Assembly (NCBI GenBank): GCA_023362775.1
Contig: JALMGJ010000017.1
Coordinates: 19,727,001 to 19,791,000 of the forward strand
Length of the DNA stretch: 64,000 bases
DNA from: Charina bottae
Taxonomy: Eukaryota; Chordata; Lepidosauria; Squamata; Charinaidae
Direction of reading: 5' to 3'
The first letter of the stretch is position 1, and the number at the start of each line of letters is the position of its first letter. The notes below the pieces were generated by a model that saw nothing but the letters and a program-made list of their open reading frames with translations, had not been told where the DNA came from and made no database searches. A program made the translations under genes and the position numbers. Positions 45,123 through 53,925 of this stretch are shown here, piece after piece.

Positions 45123-46119
45123 CTGTGGCTTGAATCATGTCAACTGGATTTCTATTTTCTTAGTGGAAACGTTTCACTCCTTATCCAAGGAGCTTCTTCA
45201 GTCTGAGTAAAGTTAGTAAGGGAATCCTTAAATATGTTTCTAGGCTGGCTGTGTGACCTTGCACCTGGGGCTAGGTCATGGTTATTTTTGAGATGTTTGT
45301 TTCTAAGTCCCTTTATCATCTAAAGGAGGATCGTTAAGATTACCCTGCTGCTGTTGAGCTTGTGAAATGGTCTTAATCTTCCTAGGCACAGAAGACAAAG
45401 CAGGAAGGAAGATAGGGGAAAGGTTATGCCTGAGGCCCCCACCTCTATTCAAGGAAGGATTTTCCAAGTTGGCATGAATGGATTCCTTGACCCCTCTCTC
45501 AAACCACCTATCTTCTCTGTCTAAAATGTGAACATTAATGTCCTCAAATGAGTGTCCTTTTTCCTTTAGATGAAGATAAACTGCTGACTCTGGTCCTGTG
45601 GTGTTACTTCTCCTGTGTTGGGCCATCCTCCTGTACAAAGGTTGTTTGGTTTCTCCAATGTAGAGTTCAGAGCACTCCTCACTGCACTGGATTGCATACA
45701 CTACATTGCTTTCCTTGTGTTTTGGAGTTTGATCTTTGGGGTGTACAAGCCTCTGTCTCAGTGTGTTGGTGGGTTTGAAATATACAGGTATGTGGTGTTT
45801 GCCAAATATCCGTTTGATCTTTTCAGACACGCCAGCCATGTAAGGAATGACCAGGTTCTTCCGTTTACTCTGAGTCTCAGCCCTATCTGTCGCTGTTTTA
45901 GGTCTGGTAGACTTAGATTTGGTGAAGGCCCAATTTGGATATCCACAGGCCTGCAGAGCTGTTCTCAGATGCTGCTTTTCATTCTTTTTGGAATCCATGG
46001 AGGTGGGGATGGTTTCTGCTCTGTGTGACAATGTCCTGATGACTCCTAGTTTGTGCTGCAGTGGATGGTGGGAGTCAAACATCAGGTATTGATCTGTGTG
46101 TGTGGGTTTCCTGTAGATT
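45123..46119 (-). mobile_element. Penelope-like element C, 5'-truncated
   Basis: A 997-bp insertion in L1 with the 13-bp TSD TCCAACCATCAAT (45110-45122 and 46120-46132). It contains the PLE thumb/linker, GIY-YIG domain, stop, and a 3' UTR with a hammerhead motif. It ends at CAAGCCACAG on the minus strand, without the additional tail seen in the fold-backs. Confidence 0.92.
45160..45207 (-). ncRNA. Predicted hammerhead-type motif in PLE-C 3' UTR
   Basis: On the minus strand CTCAGA (45207-45202) leads into the core CTGAAGA (45201-45195). Stem II is GCTCCTT/AAGGAGT with loop GGAT, then GAA (45175-45173), the self-complementary ACGT as minimal stem III, and U17 at 45168. TCCACTAAG follows and partly repairs with CTCAGA to form stem I. 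All core bases fit CUGANGA...GAAA. One substitution weakens stem I in this copy. The sense copy in the 41525-41951 fold-back lost G12, while its antisense arm kept it. Confidence 0.6.
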
Positions 46120-46124
46120 TCCAA
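45303..46124 (-). pseudogene. PLE-C protein: linker and GIY-YIG endonuclease (truncated)
   Basis: The frame is open over 273 codons. It begins at the 5' truncation with EIYRKPTHTDQYLMFDSHHP (a PLE signature after the reverse transcriptase) and continues with ACGYPNWAF, VIPYMAGVSEKIKRIF and FKPTNTLRQRLVHPKD. GIY-YIG follows: NVVYAIQCSEECSELYIGET, then RRMAQHRR and HLKEKGHSFED. The tail is WFERGVKESIHANLENPSLN and a basic/glutamine-rich end. GIY-YIG nicks DNA to prime integration of PLEs. No internal stop is seen, so the copy is young, but the polymerase core is missing. The first residue is set by the TSD junction, not a true start. Confidence 0.9.
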
Positions 46125-46194
46125 CCATCAATGTTTCAGTCCCTTGTATATTAACTTCCACTGCAATGTATCTTCCTTCATCATCAGTCAAAAG

Positions 46195-46243
46195 ATGGGC
46201 GGTTATATAAATTAAATAAATAAATAAATAAATAAATAAATTT
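46195..46243 (+). mobile_element. L2-type 3' tail inserted in L1
   Basis: About 49 bp reading GATGGGCGGTTATATAAATT followed by (AAATA) repeats. This is the terminus of L2-type elements and interrupts the L1 endonuclease reading between NLK and DDEGRY. Confidence 0.65.
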
Positions 46244-46416
46244 TAGATTCAATTTTTGTTGCATATATAAAACTAAAATTTTTGTTTTTGTATCAAATAC
46301 TTGGTGTATTTGATCATCAAATATGAGTCTCTTGTAAACAAATTATATCCAATCTCAGTTTTTTCAAAAAATGAAAGATTTTTTTTTCTTTTTTGGGGGG
46401 AGTTAGACCCATTGAT

Positions 46417-46546
46417 CTCCAGCAAAGGAGATCGTTACCTTGTCGTGGTGCTGGAGCTTGAGCACCTCAATGAAACCATGAGCTAAACTGTGAAGGGACA
46501 CCCAAGACAGGAAGGTCGTGGCAGAGAGGTCAGACTAAATACGATC
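46417..46546 (+). ncRNA. Predicted HDV-like self-cleaving ribozyme at BovB 5' end
   Basis: P1 CTCCAGC (46417-46423) pairs with GCTGGAG (46450-46456), seven Watson-Crick pairs. P2 GATCGT (46430-46435) pairs with ACGATC (46541-46546). P3 is ACC (46437-46439) with GGT (46447-46449) around the loop TTGTCGT. P4 ACCTC (46464-46468) pairs with GAGGT (46526-46530). The joining strand CAGACTAAAT contains C-T-A-A, with C46535 as candidate catalytic cytosine. Cleavage is predicted before 46417, which is exactly where the TSD ends. HDV-like ribozymes at 5' ends of R2 and RTE-type retrotransposons are established. A P1.1 helix was not resolved. Confidence 0.7.
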
Positions 46547-46597
46547 CCTGGGGAAGGTAACGGCAACCCACCCCAGTATTCTTGCCGTGAAAACTAA

Positions 46598-49500
46598 ATG
46601 GATCAGTACAACCAGAGATATGTCGGTATACCATCGGAAGATGGGACTCCCAGGTCAGAAGATGGTCAAAATGCTACTGGGGAGGAACAGAGGATAAGTT
46701 CAACTAGCCCCAGATGTGATGACGCAGCTAGATCAAAGCCGAAAGGACGGCTAGCGGCCGATTGTGCTGGTGGTGAACGACGAATCCGATGTTCTAAAGA
46801 TCAACACACCATAAGAACCTGGAATGTAAGATCTATGAGCCAGGGCAAATTGGATGTGATTATTGGTGAGATGTCAAGATTAAATATAGACATTTTAGGT
46901 GTCAGTGAACTGAAATGGACTGGAATGGGCCACTTCACATCAGATGACCACCAGATCTACTACTGTGGACAAGAGGACCACAGAAGAAATGGAGTAGCCT
47001 TCATAATTAGTAATAAAGTGGCTAAAGCAGTGCTTGGATACAATCGAAAAAACGATAGAATGATCTCAATTCGAATTCAGGGTAAGCCATTTAACATCAT
47101 AGTGATCCAAATATACGCCCCAACCACAGATGCTGAGGAAGCAAAAGTAGATCAGTTCTATGAGGATCTGCAGCACCTACTGGATAATACACCAAAAAGA
47201 GAAGTTATTTTCATTACAGGAGATTGGAATGCTAAGGTGGGTAGTCAGACGACACCTGGAATTACAGGCAAGCATGGTCTGGGAGAACAAAATGAAGCAG
47301 GACATAGGCTGATAGAATTTTGCCAAGACAACTCACTGTGCATAACAAACACTCTCTTCCAACAACCTAAAAGACGACTTTATACATGGACTTCACCAGA
47401 TGGTCGACACCGAAATCAGATTGACTACATCCTTTGCACCCAAAGGTGGCGAACATCTATACAGTCGGTAAAAACAAGACCTGGAGCTGACTGTAGTTCA
47501 GATCACGAACTTCTTATTGCAAAATTTAGAATCAGACTAAAGAGAATAGGGAAGACCCACAGATCAGTTAGATATGAGCTCACTAATATTCCTAAGGAAT
47601 ATGCAGTGGAGGTGAAGAATAGATTTCAGGGACTAGATTTAGTAGATAGGGTCCGGAAGAACTATAGACAGAAGTTCGCAACATTGTTCAGGAGGCGGCA
47701 ACAAAAAACGTCCCAAAGAAAAAGAAAAGCAAGAAGGCAAGATGGCTGTCTGCTGAGACACTGGAAGTAGCCCAAGAAAGAAGGAAAGCAAAAGGCAACA
47801 GTGATAGGGGGAGATATGCCCAATTAAATGCAAAATTCCAGAGGTTAGCCAGAAGAGATAAGGAATTATTTTTAAACAAGCAATGTGCGGAAGTGGAAGA
47901 AGACAATAGAATAGGAAGGACAAGAGACCTCTTCCAGAAAATTAGAAACATTGGAGGTAAATTCCAGGCAAAAATGGGTATGATCAAAAACAAAGATGGT
48001 AAGGACCTAACAGAAGCAGAAGAGATCAAGAAATGGTGGCAAGAATATACGGAAGATCTGTATAGGAAGGATAATAATATTGGAGATAGCTTTGACGGTG
48101 TGGTCAGTGAGTTAGAGCCAGACATCCTGAAGAGTGAGGTTGAATGGGCCTTAAGAAGCATTGCTAATAACAAGGCAGCAGGAGACGACGGTATCCCAGC
48201 TGAACTGTTTAAAATCTTGCAAGATGATGCTGTCAAGGTGATGCATGCCATATGCCAGCAAATTTGGAAAACACAGGAATGGCCATCAGATTGGAAAAAA
48301 TCAACTTATATCCCCATGCCAAAAAAGGGAAGCACTAAAGAATGTTCAAACTATCGAACAGTGGCACTTATTTCACATGACAGTAAGGTAATGCTCAAGA
48401 TCTTGCAAGGTAGACTCCATTAATTCATGGAGCGAGAATTGCCAGATGTACAAGCTGGGTTTAGAAAAGGAACTAGAGACCAAATTGCCAATATCCGCTG
48501 GATAACGGAGAAAGCCAGGGAGTTTCATAAAAACATCTATTTTTGTTTTATTGACTATTCTAAAGCCTTTGACTGTGTGGATCATAACAAATTGTGGCAA
48601 GTTATTGGTGGTATGGGGATACCAAGTCATCTTGTCTGCCTCTTGAGGAATCTGTATAACGACCAAGTAGCAACGGTAAGAACAGAGCACGGAACAACGG
48701 ACTGGTTTAAGATTGGGAAAGGAGTACGGCAGGGCTGTATACTCTCACCCTACCTATTCAACCTGCACGCAGAACACATCATGTGACGTGCTGGGCTTGA
48801 GGAATCCAAGGCTGGAGTTAAAATCGCTGGAAGAAACATTAACAATCTCAGATATGCAGATGATACCACTTTGATGGCTGAAAGCGAGGAGGAGTTGAGG
48901 AGCCTTATGACGAAGGTGAAAGAAGAAAGTTCAAAAGCTGGGTTGCAGTTAAACCTCAAAAAAACCAAGATTATGTCAACCAGCTTGATTGATAACTGGC
49001 AAATAGAGGGAGAAAACGTGGAGGCAGTGACAGACTTTGTATTTCTAGGCGCAAAGATTACTGCAGATGCTGACTGCAGCCAGGAAATCAGAAGACGTCT
49101 ACTTCTTGGGAGGAGAGCAATGGCAAAACTTGATAAAATAGTTAATAGCAGAGACATCACACTGACAACAAAGGTCCGCATAGTTAAAGCAATGGTATTC
49201 CCTGTAGTAACCTATGGCTGTGAGAGCTGGACCATAAGGACGGCTGAGCGAAGGAAGATAGATGTTTTTGAACTGTGGTGTTGAAGGAAAATTCTGAGCG
49301 TGCCTTGGACTGCAAGAAGATCAAACCAGTCCATACTCCAGGAAATAAAGCCAGACTGCTCACTTGAGGGAATGATATTAAGGGCAAAACTGAAGTACTT
49401 TGGCCACATAATGAGAAGACAGGATACCCTGGAGAAGATGCTGATGCTCGGGAAAGTGGAAGGCAAAAGGAAGAGGGGCCGACCAAGGGCAAGATGGATG

Positions 49501-49623
49501 GATGATATTCTGGAGGTGACGGACTCGACCGTGGGGGAGATGGGGGTGGCGACGGCCGACAGGAAGCTCTGGCGTGGGCTGGTCCATGAAGTCACGAAGA
49601 GTCGGAAGCGACTGAACGAATAA
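46598..49623 (+). pseudogene. BovB endonuclease/reverse transcriptase ORF (broken)
   Basis: The first 390 codons (46598-47770) include the APE endonuclease: TWNVRSMSQGKLD, DILGVSELKWTG, FITGDWNAKVGSQ, HRNQIDYILC and CSSDHELLIAKF. A frameshift near 47700, in an A-rich run, changes frame. The reverse transcriptase follows with GDDGIPAELFK, STKECSNYRTVALISH, CFIDYSKAFDCVDH, GKGVRQGCILSPYLFN and NLRYADDTTLMAESEEEL (about 48845-48898). In-frame stops lie at 48421, 48784 and 49282; the last two look like TGA from CGA and TGG. The C-terminal part has VTYGCESWT and KLKYFGHIMRR. Only one frameshift and three stops mark a rather young copy. The start codon choice at 46598 is provisional. Confidence 0.92.
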
Positions 49624-49642
49624 TCAACAAAGCCCCATTGAT

Positions 49643-49682
49643 ATTCCATGTTAAGTATTTATAGTCCATAGTATTTTGATGT
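49643..49682. other. L1 ORF2 start and ORF1-ORF2 spacer
   Basis: ORF2 ATG on the minus strand at 49667-49669, followed (to the right) by a 13-base gap to the ORF1 stop. Confidence 0.75.
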
Positions 49683-49976
49683 TTAAAAGTCCTTTTTTAA
49701 ATCCAGTCCAGAGGCTCCCATGTCCGATAAATCTTCACTCTTCTCTTTATCTTTAGATGTCTCTCCCTTTTCCTCCAAATCTTTGGATGCATCACTCATG
49801 TCTGTCTTGTGTTTCTCCAAGAATGCTTTTGCTTTTAGGATGGAAGTTATCTTATATCTTTGCCCTTTAAACATAAAAGATACTCCTTCTAATCTTTCCA
49901 GTCGAAATGGTATGTTATTTTGTTTTAATTTATCTGTAAAGAAGGAGTAATCTTTTCTTTTTCTTAATATTCTCAA
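49683..49976 (-). pseudogene. L1 ORF1 C-terminal domain fragment
   Basis: It reads LRKRKDYSFFTDKLKQNNIP and then RLERLEGVSFMFKGQRYKIT, followed by SILKAKAFLEKHK. These are the C-terminal RNA-binding part of the L1 ORF1 protein that coats element RNA. The frame ends 14 bases before the ORF2 start, the normal L1 arrangement. The upstream part (coiled coil, RRM) is missing because of 5' truncation. Confidence 0.85.
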
Positions 49977-49991
49977 GGGTACTTCTTTTAA

Positions 49992-49994
<3 letters not shown>

Positions 49995-50044
<50 letters not shown>
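49995..50044 (+). repeat. (AT)n microsatellite
   Basis: About 25 AT units at the junction between the L1 5' truncation and the L2 fragment. Confidence 0.95.
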
Positions 50045-50047
<3 letters not shown>

Positions 50048-50974
50048 CTAGAGCCGCTGTTAAGGCCTACCTTGTGGCGGTAAGAGCGGCGAAACGTCAA
50101 TATTTCTCTGATCTTATTGCGTCCGCAGAATGCCGCCCAACGGCCCTCTTTAAGATCACTCGGTCCCTTTTGGGCAAGATGGGTCCTGAGACCCACCTTC
50201 AGGGCCGTGCAGAGGAATTTGCTATGCATCTGTAGGACAAAATCGCTCGAATCCATTCCAAGTTGGACTCCAGACATGAGACAGAGTCTGGCGAGATACC
50301 GGGGGAGCGTATTTACCCAGTTATCTGGGAACGGTTTGACCCTGTTGGAACTGAGGAAGTGGACAGGATCCTTCGAGCAGCAAATGCCACCACTTGTCAT
50401 CTATATCCATACCCCTCCTGGCTGGTGAAAGCAGCTAGGGGGGTGACATGTGGTTGGGTCCAGGCGATGGTCAATGCATCCTTGGGAGAGGGGGTGTTTC
50501 TAACTGCCTTTAAGGAGGTATTGGTGCACCCCCTCCTCAAGAAACCATCTCTGGACCCTATGGTGCTGGATAATTTCCGCCCAGTCTCCCCCCTTCCCTT
50601 TTTGGGGAAGGTGGTTGAGAAAGTGGTGGCGTTGCAGCTCCAGAGGATCCTGGATGAAACGGATTATCTAGACCCCTTTCAGTCAGGTTTCAGGCCTGGA
50701 CATGGAACTGAAACAGCATTGGTCGCACTTATGGATGATCTCTGGCGGGAGCGGGATGGTGGCAGTGCATCCATCCTAGCTCTCCTTGACCTCTCAGTGG
50801 CTTTTGATACCATCGACCATGGTATCCTTTTGGGTCGGCTCAGGGAGTTGGGGGTGGGCAGCGTGGTTTTGTGCTGGTTCACCTCCTTCCTTCAGGGCTG
50901 GTCCCAATCGGCGGTGATAGGGAGTGAGAGATCCGACCCTCGACCCCTCCTCTGTGGGGTGCCGCAGGGTTCGG
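50045..50974 (+). mobile_element. L2-type LINE fragment, cut by copia LTR
   Basis: 930 bp of L2-like ORF2 in plus orientation. It starts in the linker (ARAAVKAYLVAVRAAKRQY) and ends inside CGVPQGSV of the reverse transcriptase, where the copia LTR begins. The continuation is not found on the other side of the copia sequence within this window. Confidence 0.85.
50263..50974 (+). pseudogene. L2 reverse transcriptase, partial
   Basis: It contains WVQAMVNASLGEGVFLTAFK, VLVHPLLKKPSLDP, NFRPVSPLPFLGKVVEKVV, PFQSGFRPGHGTETALVAL, LALLDLSVAFDTIDHGILL and CGVPQGSV. These are blocks 1-4 of L2-type reverse transcriptase. One stop sits upstream (near 50234), so the open frame begins at a chance ATG. The catalytic FADD block is missing because of the copia insertion. 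Confidence 0.88.
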
Positions 50975-51681
50975 TGATGGGATATATTCTGGCTTAAAGG
51001 GGAAAAACCGAGGCTTGAGAATAAACAGACAAGAATGCAGCTTGTTAGGGCCAACAGTGTTTACTGATAGCATAAGGCAATAATGCAGATACAATCACAA
51101 TATCGCAAAAATGAAAAAGATGGATATACGTGATACATCATTGTAAAAGGAAAAACAAAACAAACTTATAAGCAGAGTTCCGTGTATTGATCCCAGGGCC
51201 AGAGTTCCTGCCATGGCCTATACCCAAAGCCAGGCATAGCTCACTCTGCCCAGTCCACGGGAAGTGAACACGTGAAGAACTACATGGCTAAAAGACACTA
51301 GAAATCAAGAAGACATAGAACACCATTTTGCATGGTTGTATATTCAGTTCTTCTAGCTTTCTGATTGGCTGGATGTTAGCTGTTACGTACACTAGGCCTC
51401 AAAGCACATAGCATTGGGTGGCGGTGCTGCATCTACGCACTGAGTTCCCCCCCCTCCTTGCTCAGGGGGGCCTGGGCAAGGCTTCCCACAGAAGGAAATC
51501 AGGAGACCTTATTCCCATGCAATCTAGTCAAAACAATACACAGGTGACAGTTGTTATCTTGCACCTGCACTTCACGTCACCATGAGAACCTTGGCTTTGT
51601 AAAAGATGCAATTTGCCAAGACACTTTTGCTTTGTAGAGAAACCCAATTTACCAATGTCATATGGTATAAGAAATCTGACA
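50975..51681 (-). repeat. 3' LTR of Ty1/copia element
   Basis: On the minus strand it begins TGTCAGATTTC right after the purine-rich GTGGAGGGG (51682-51690) and ends TATCCCATCA. It matches the solo LTR at 39518-40312. The orientation was set by the polypurine tract. Confidence 0.85.
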
Positions 51682-53100
51682 CCCCTCCACATTGGGTTTC
51701 GACACAATGCAAACAATGATGGAAGTTGTTCAAAGCTTTAAAATACATTTGTACAGAAACAGAAACAACAAAGGGTAATACATGTAATAAGCACACTATT
51801 CAAGTTATAGTTTTTACAACCAATAGTCATCAACACTAGAAATTGGTTTAAAAACACTTGTTACACATATGTATAATGCACAATATACACTTCATGCAAT
51901 GTTTTATTCAGATACTTACAAATACATAATAATACAACTTATGCAGGAATATAAAACACAGTCAAATAGGAACAGAAAAACATTGCCCTCATTGGCCCCT
52001 TCTTTGCAAGAATTGCAGCTGGCATAGATAAGCAGAAATTCCAAACTCGCTAGCTGCTCTGTTTGAAGCAAAGGTTCGTTTTGATTTTAAGAAAATCGCA
52101 GGGCTGTTTCAACCCTTTGCAAGCTCACGAGGGCTAAACCATTTTGCAAGCTTGGTACCCTACCTGGGCGAAACTAATTCAGGGCATGTCCACTGCGTTA
52201 CTGCAGAGTGATATACTGTACAACAAATTAAGGATAAGCTTTCCTTTACACAAATGACACTCTGTAACACTCTGTCATTTGACACTCTCAAGAACCATAG
52301 GATTCTCTGTTCTGGGCTTTTGTAACTTCAACACCAAGATAAATGTTTGAATTTGTGCTGAACTTCCTAAGCTGTCAATTCTATTTCAGCTGACTGACAA
52401 ATTCTTATACAAGGTGGAAAACTTCAGTTTCTAAGCAGAAAACCAACTCACATACGTACGAAGTCCTACACAAACTTCTACACTTTCTTATGTACACATA
52501 GAAAACAGCACGTGACTGTTCTACACATCTCAGTTTGCATCTGCACCATGCTATCAATGACTGGCCTGCTTTAAAATCCATAAAGCACCCTGTTAAGTCA
52601 ATGAACTGTTTGGGAACTGCCACACATGTAGAGCCAAAACGCTTGCCGTACACACACTGTTTCAGGGAGATCTACATTCAAATATGCTGTGCCAACATCA
52701 CAATATGTAAATGGACACCTGTTTCCACGCTACGCAACCAGAAAACGCACCACACGTAAATATTCTGGCCTAGCTGTGGGTGCATACACTAGATCCACAG
52801 TTCACAAACTCCTTTTGTGAACAAATCCCTGGGCAACACTGGCTTTACACTGCAGAGTATTACCAGAAAGAAATGTCTTTCTGAACACTCATCTGGAACC
52901 TACAGCTTACTAAAACAAAGGATAGGTTGGTTACTTTTAACACTTCACCAAAACTCAAAATGACTATCCACAGCTGTGTTCCAATGTTCTTCTTGCCTCT
53001 CAAAGGCAGGAGCAACACATCTAGCAAAGACTGGGTTTTCTCAGGCAACTTGACACACTTATTCTGAACACCCCTTGATGGCATAAAGCCATATTGCACT
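51682..53100 (-). pseudogene. Ty1/copia pol remnant (reverse transcriptase)
   Basis: Scattered over frames on the minus strand: WNTAVDSHFEFW (before the polymerase), VAQGFVHKRS and VYAPTARPEYLRVVRFLVA (about 52800-52730), YCDVGTAYLNVDLPETV (about 52710-52660; the first catalytic Asp block of copia, usually DVKTAFLNG), FKAGQSLIAWCR, and NIYLGVEVTKAQNRESYG near 52340. The order matches Ty1/copia reverse transcriptase, going on to its 3' LTR at 51681. Many frameshifts and stops are present. Gag and integrase were not recognised, and no 5' LTR is seen. Copia elements are infrequent in vertebrates, which makes this notable. Confidence 0.75.
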
Positions 53101-53109
53101 TCCCAAATT

Positions 53110-53800
53110 TTGCTGCTGTCATGAGTTCTTAGGATTGATCAGAAAGTCAGAGGGTCCTTCAAGGATTCAGAGAAGAACCTTCCTGTTAATCAACAGCCTC
53201 TTTCACTTCATTATTCCACCACTCATCCTATTTCATATTTCCCATCAGTGTAACTTCTGTGGCACTCTGTGATCTAATTTTTTTACTCTGTTTCAAACAT
53301 CTGCCACATCTTCCTTCCTTACTTCCACTTTCCATTTCCTTTTTTTTCCACATCCAGTTTTTCCCAAAATCCATTCTAACGTTTCCACATTCAGAACTGT
53401 CATCACCATTTTATCTATCAGTAATTCTACCCTCATAAATAATCAAATCAATAATATTTTCAGACCTATATTAATTCCTTTGCCATATGTACTCATGAAT
53501 AAACTTACACTTAAAGCACATATTTGAAGGGGGGGAAATTTCATTTTTCTAAGCTGATCCTCAGTGAATTGTCACTATTCTGAGTATCCCATCATTGAGT
53601 ATCCTATCACTCTCTCGTCTTGTTCTTACCCATCCATTCCTATCACCTTTTGGATTTTTTTCCCCTCCGCAGTTACATTCATTCAGGATGAGGCGCAATT
53701 TTCCCCAAAACTCATCCCTAGTTGTTTCATGATCACTGTTCACTTCAATGTAACTTGCAACTAGGCAACCTATGTATCCCTACTTTCATATACAATCTAG
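53110..53800 (-). mobile_element. Degenerate LINE endonuclease fragment (RTE-X-like)
   Basis: On the minus strand, KGDRNGWVRTRRESDRILND (about 53640-53590) resembles a GDFNGWVG endonuclease block. FIHEYIWQRN and NIIDLIIYEGRI correspond to the HKYTW...IDYIIV segment, and DEWWNNEVKEAVD near 53220 to the linker after the endonuclease. Frames shift repeatedly. The clade is uncertain. Confidence 0.5.
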
Positions 53801-53849
53801 GTGACACCAACTCATACTCTCTGATCTACATTTTTAGCCCTTTTATTCA

Positions 53850-53925
53850 TAATTAATTAAAATTAATTAATTAAATTTTAATTATTAAATAATTAAAAAT
53901 AATTAAACCTATACCTTCACTTCTC
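53850..53925. repeat. AATTA-rich low-complexity tract
   Basis: Built almost only from TTAATTAA-type words. Confidence 0.9.

Larger units (their letters stand above)
46417..49633 (+). mobile_element. Full-length BovB/RTE LINE (subfamily 1)
   Basis: 3.2 kb bounded by the 9-bp TSD CCCATTGAT (46408-46416 and 49634-49642), inserted in the start of L1 ORF2. It has a 5' UTR with an HDV-like ribozyme, one ORF for endonuclease plus reverse transcriptase, and the short (AAC)-type tail typical of RTE elements. Its end VHEVTKSRKRLNE defines the same subfamily as 14140-14266 and 62991-63708; the copy at 56182 belongs to a different BovB lineage. Confidence 0.93.
44911..49669 (-). pseudogene. L1 ORF2 endonuclease, in pieces
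   Basis: ORF2 starts at the ATG at 49669 (MDYKYLTWNING). After the BovB insertion it resumes at 46416 with FLKKLRLDIICLQETHI. It is cut again by the L2 tail and PLE-C (46194-46133 reads DDEGRYIAVEVNIQG), then continues from 45109 with WCFMGDWNGVILPMEDRHSQ. These are successive APE-type endonuclease blocks (NING, QETH, GDWN) that nick target DNA. Additional frameshifts occur between 44900 and 44600. Confidence 0.88.
40975..49996 (-). mobile_element. L1 LINE copy C, host of several nested insertions
   Basis: The L1 runs on the minus strand from the end of ORF1 (49976) through ORF2 (ATG at 49669) to an AATAAA-like A-rich 3' end at 40975. Nested in it are a BovB (46417-49633, 9-bp TSD), an L2 tail (about 46195-46243), PLE-C (45123-46119, 13-bp TSD) and a PLE fold-back (41525-41951, 13-bp TSD). 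Without them the L1 is about 4.4 kb and 5' truncated in ORF1, near the (AT)n at 49995. Confidence 0.92.

Noticed and set aside
45303..46124. Host gene encoding a GIY-YIG nuclease
   Set aside because: It is bounded by a TSD, starts at the truncation point and lies inside an L1; it is a PLE fragment.
46437..46460. P1.1 helix of the HDV-like fold
   Set aside because: I could not find an unambiguous two-base pairing between loop L3 and the strand after P1, so it is left out of the model.
46598..47770. Host craniofacial development protein 2-like gene
   Set aside because: This label is commonly given to BovB endonuclease fragments; here the frame lies in a complete BovB with a TSD.
53561..53764. 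Independent small gene
   Set aside because: The residues fit a decayed LINE endonuclease in sequence with neighbouring frames.
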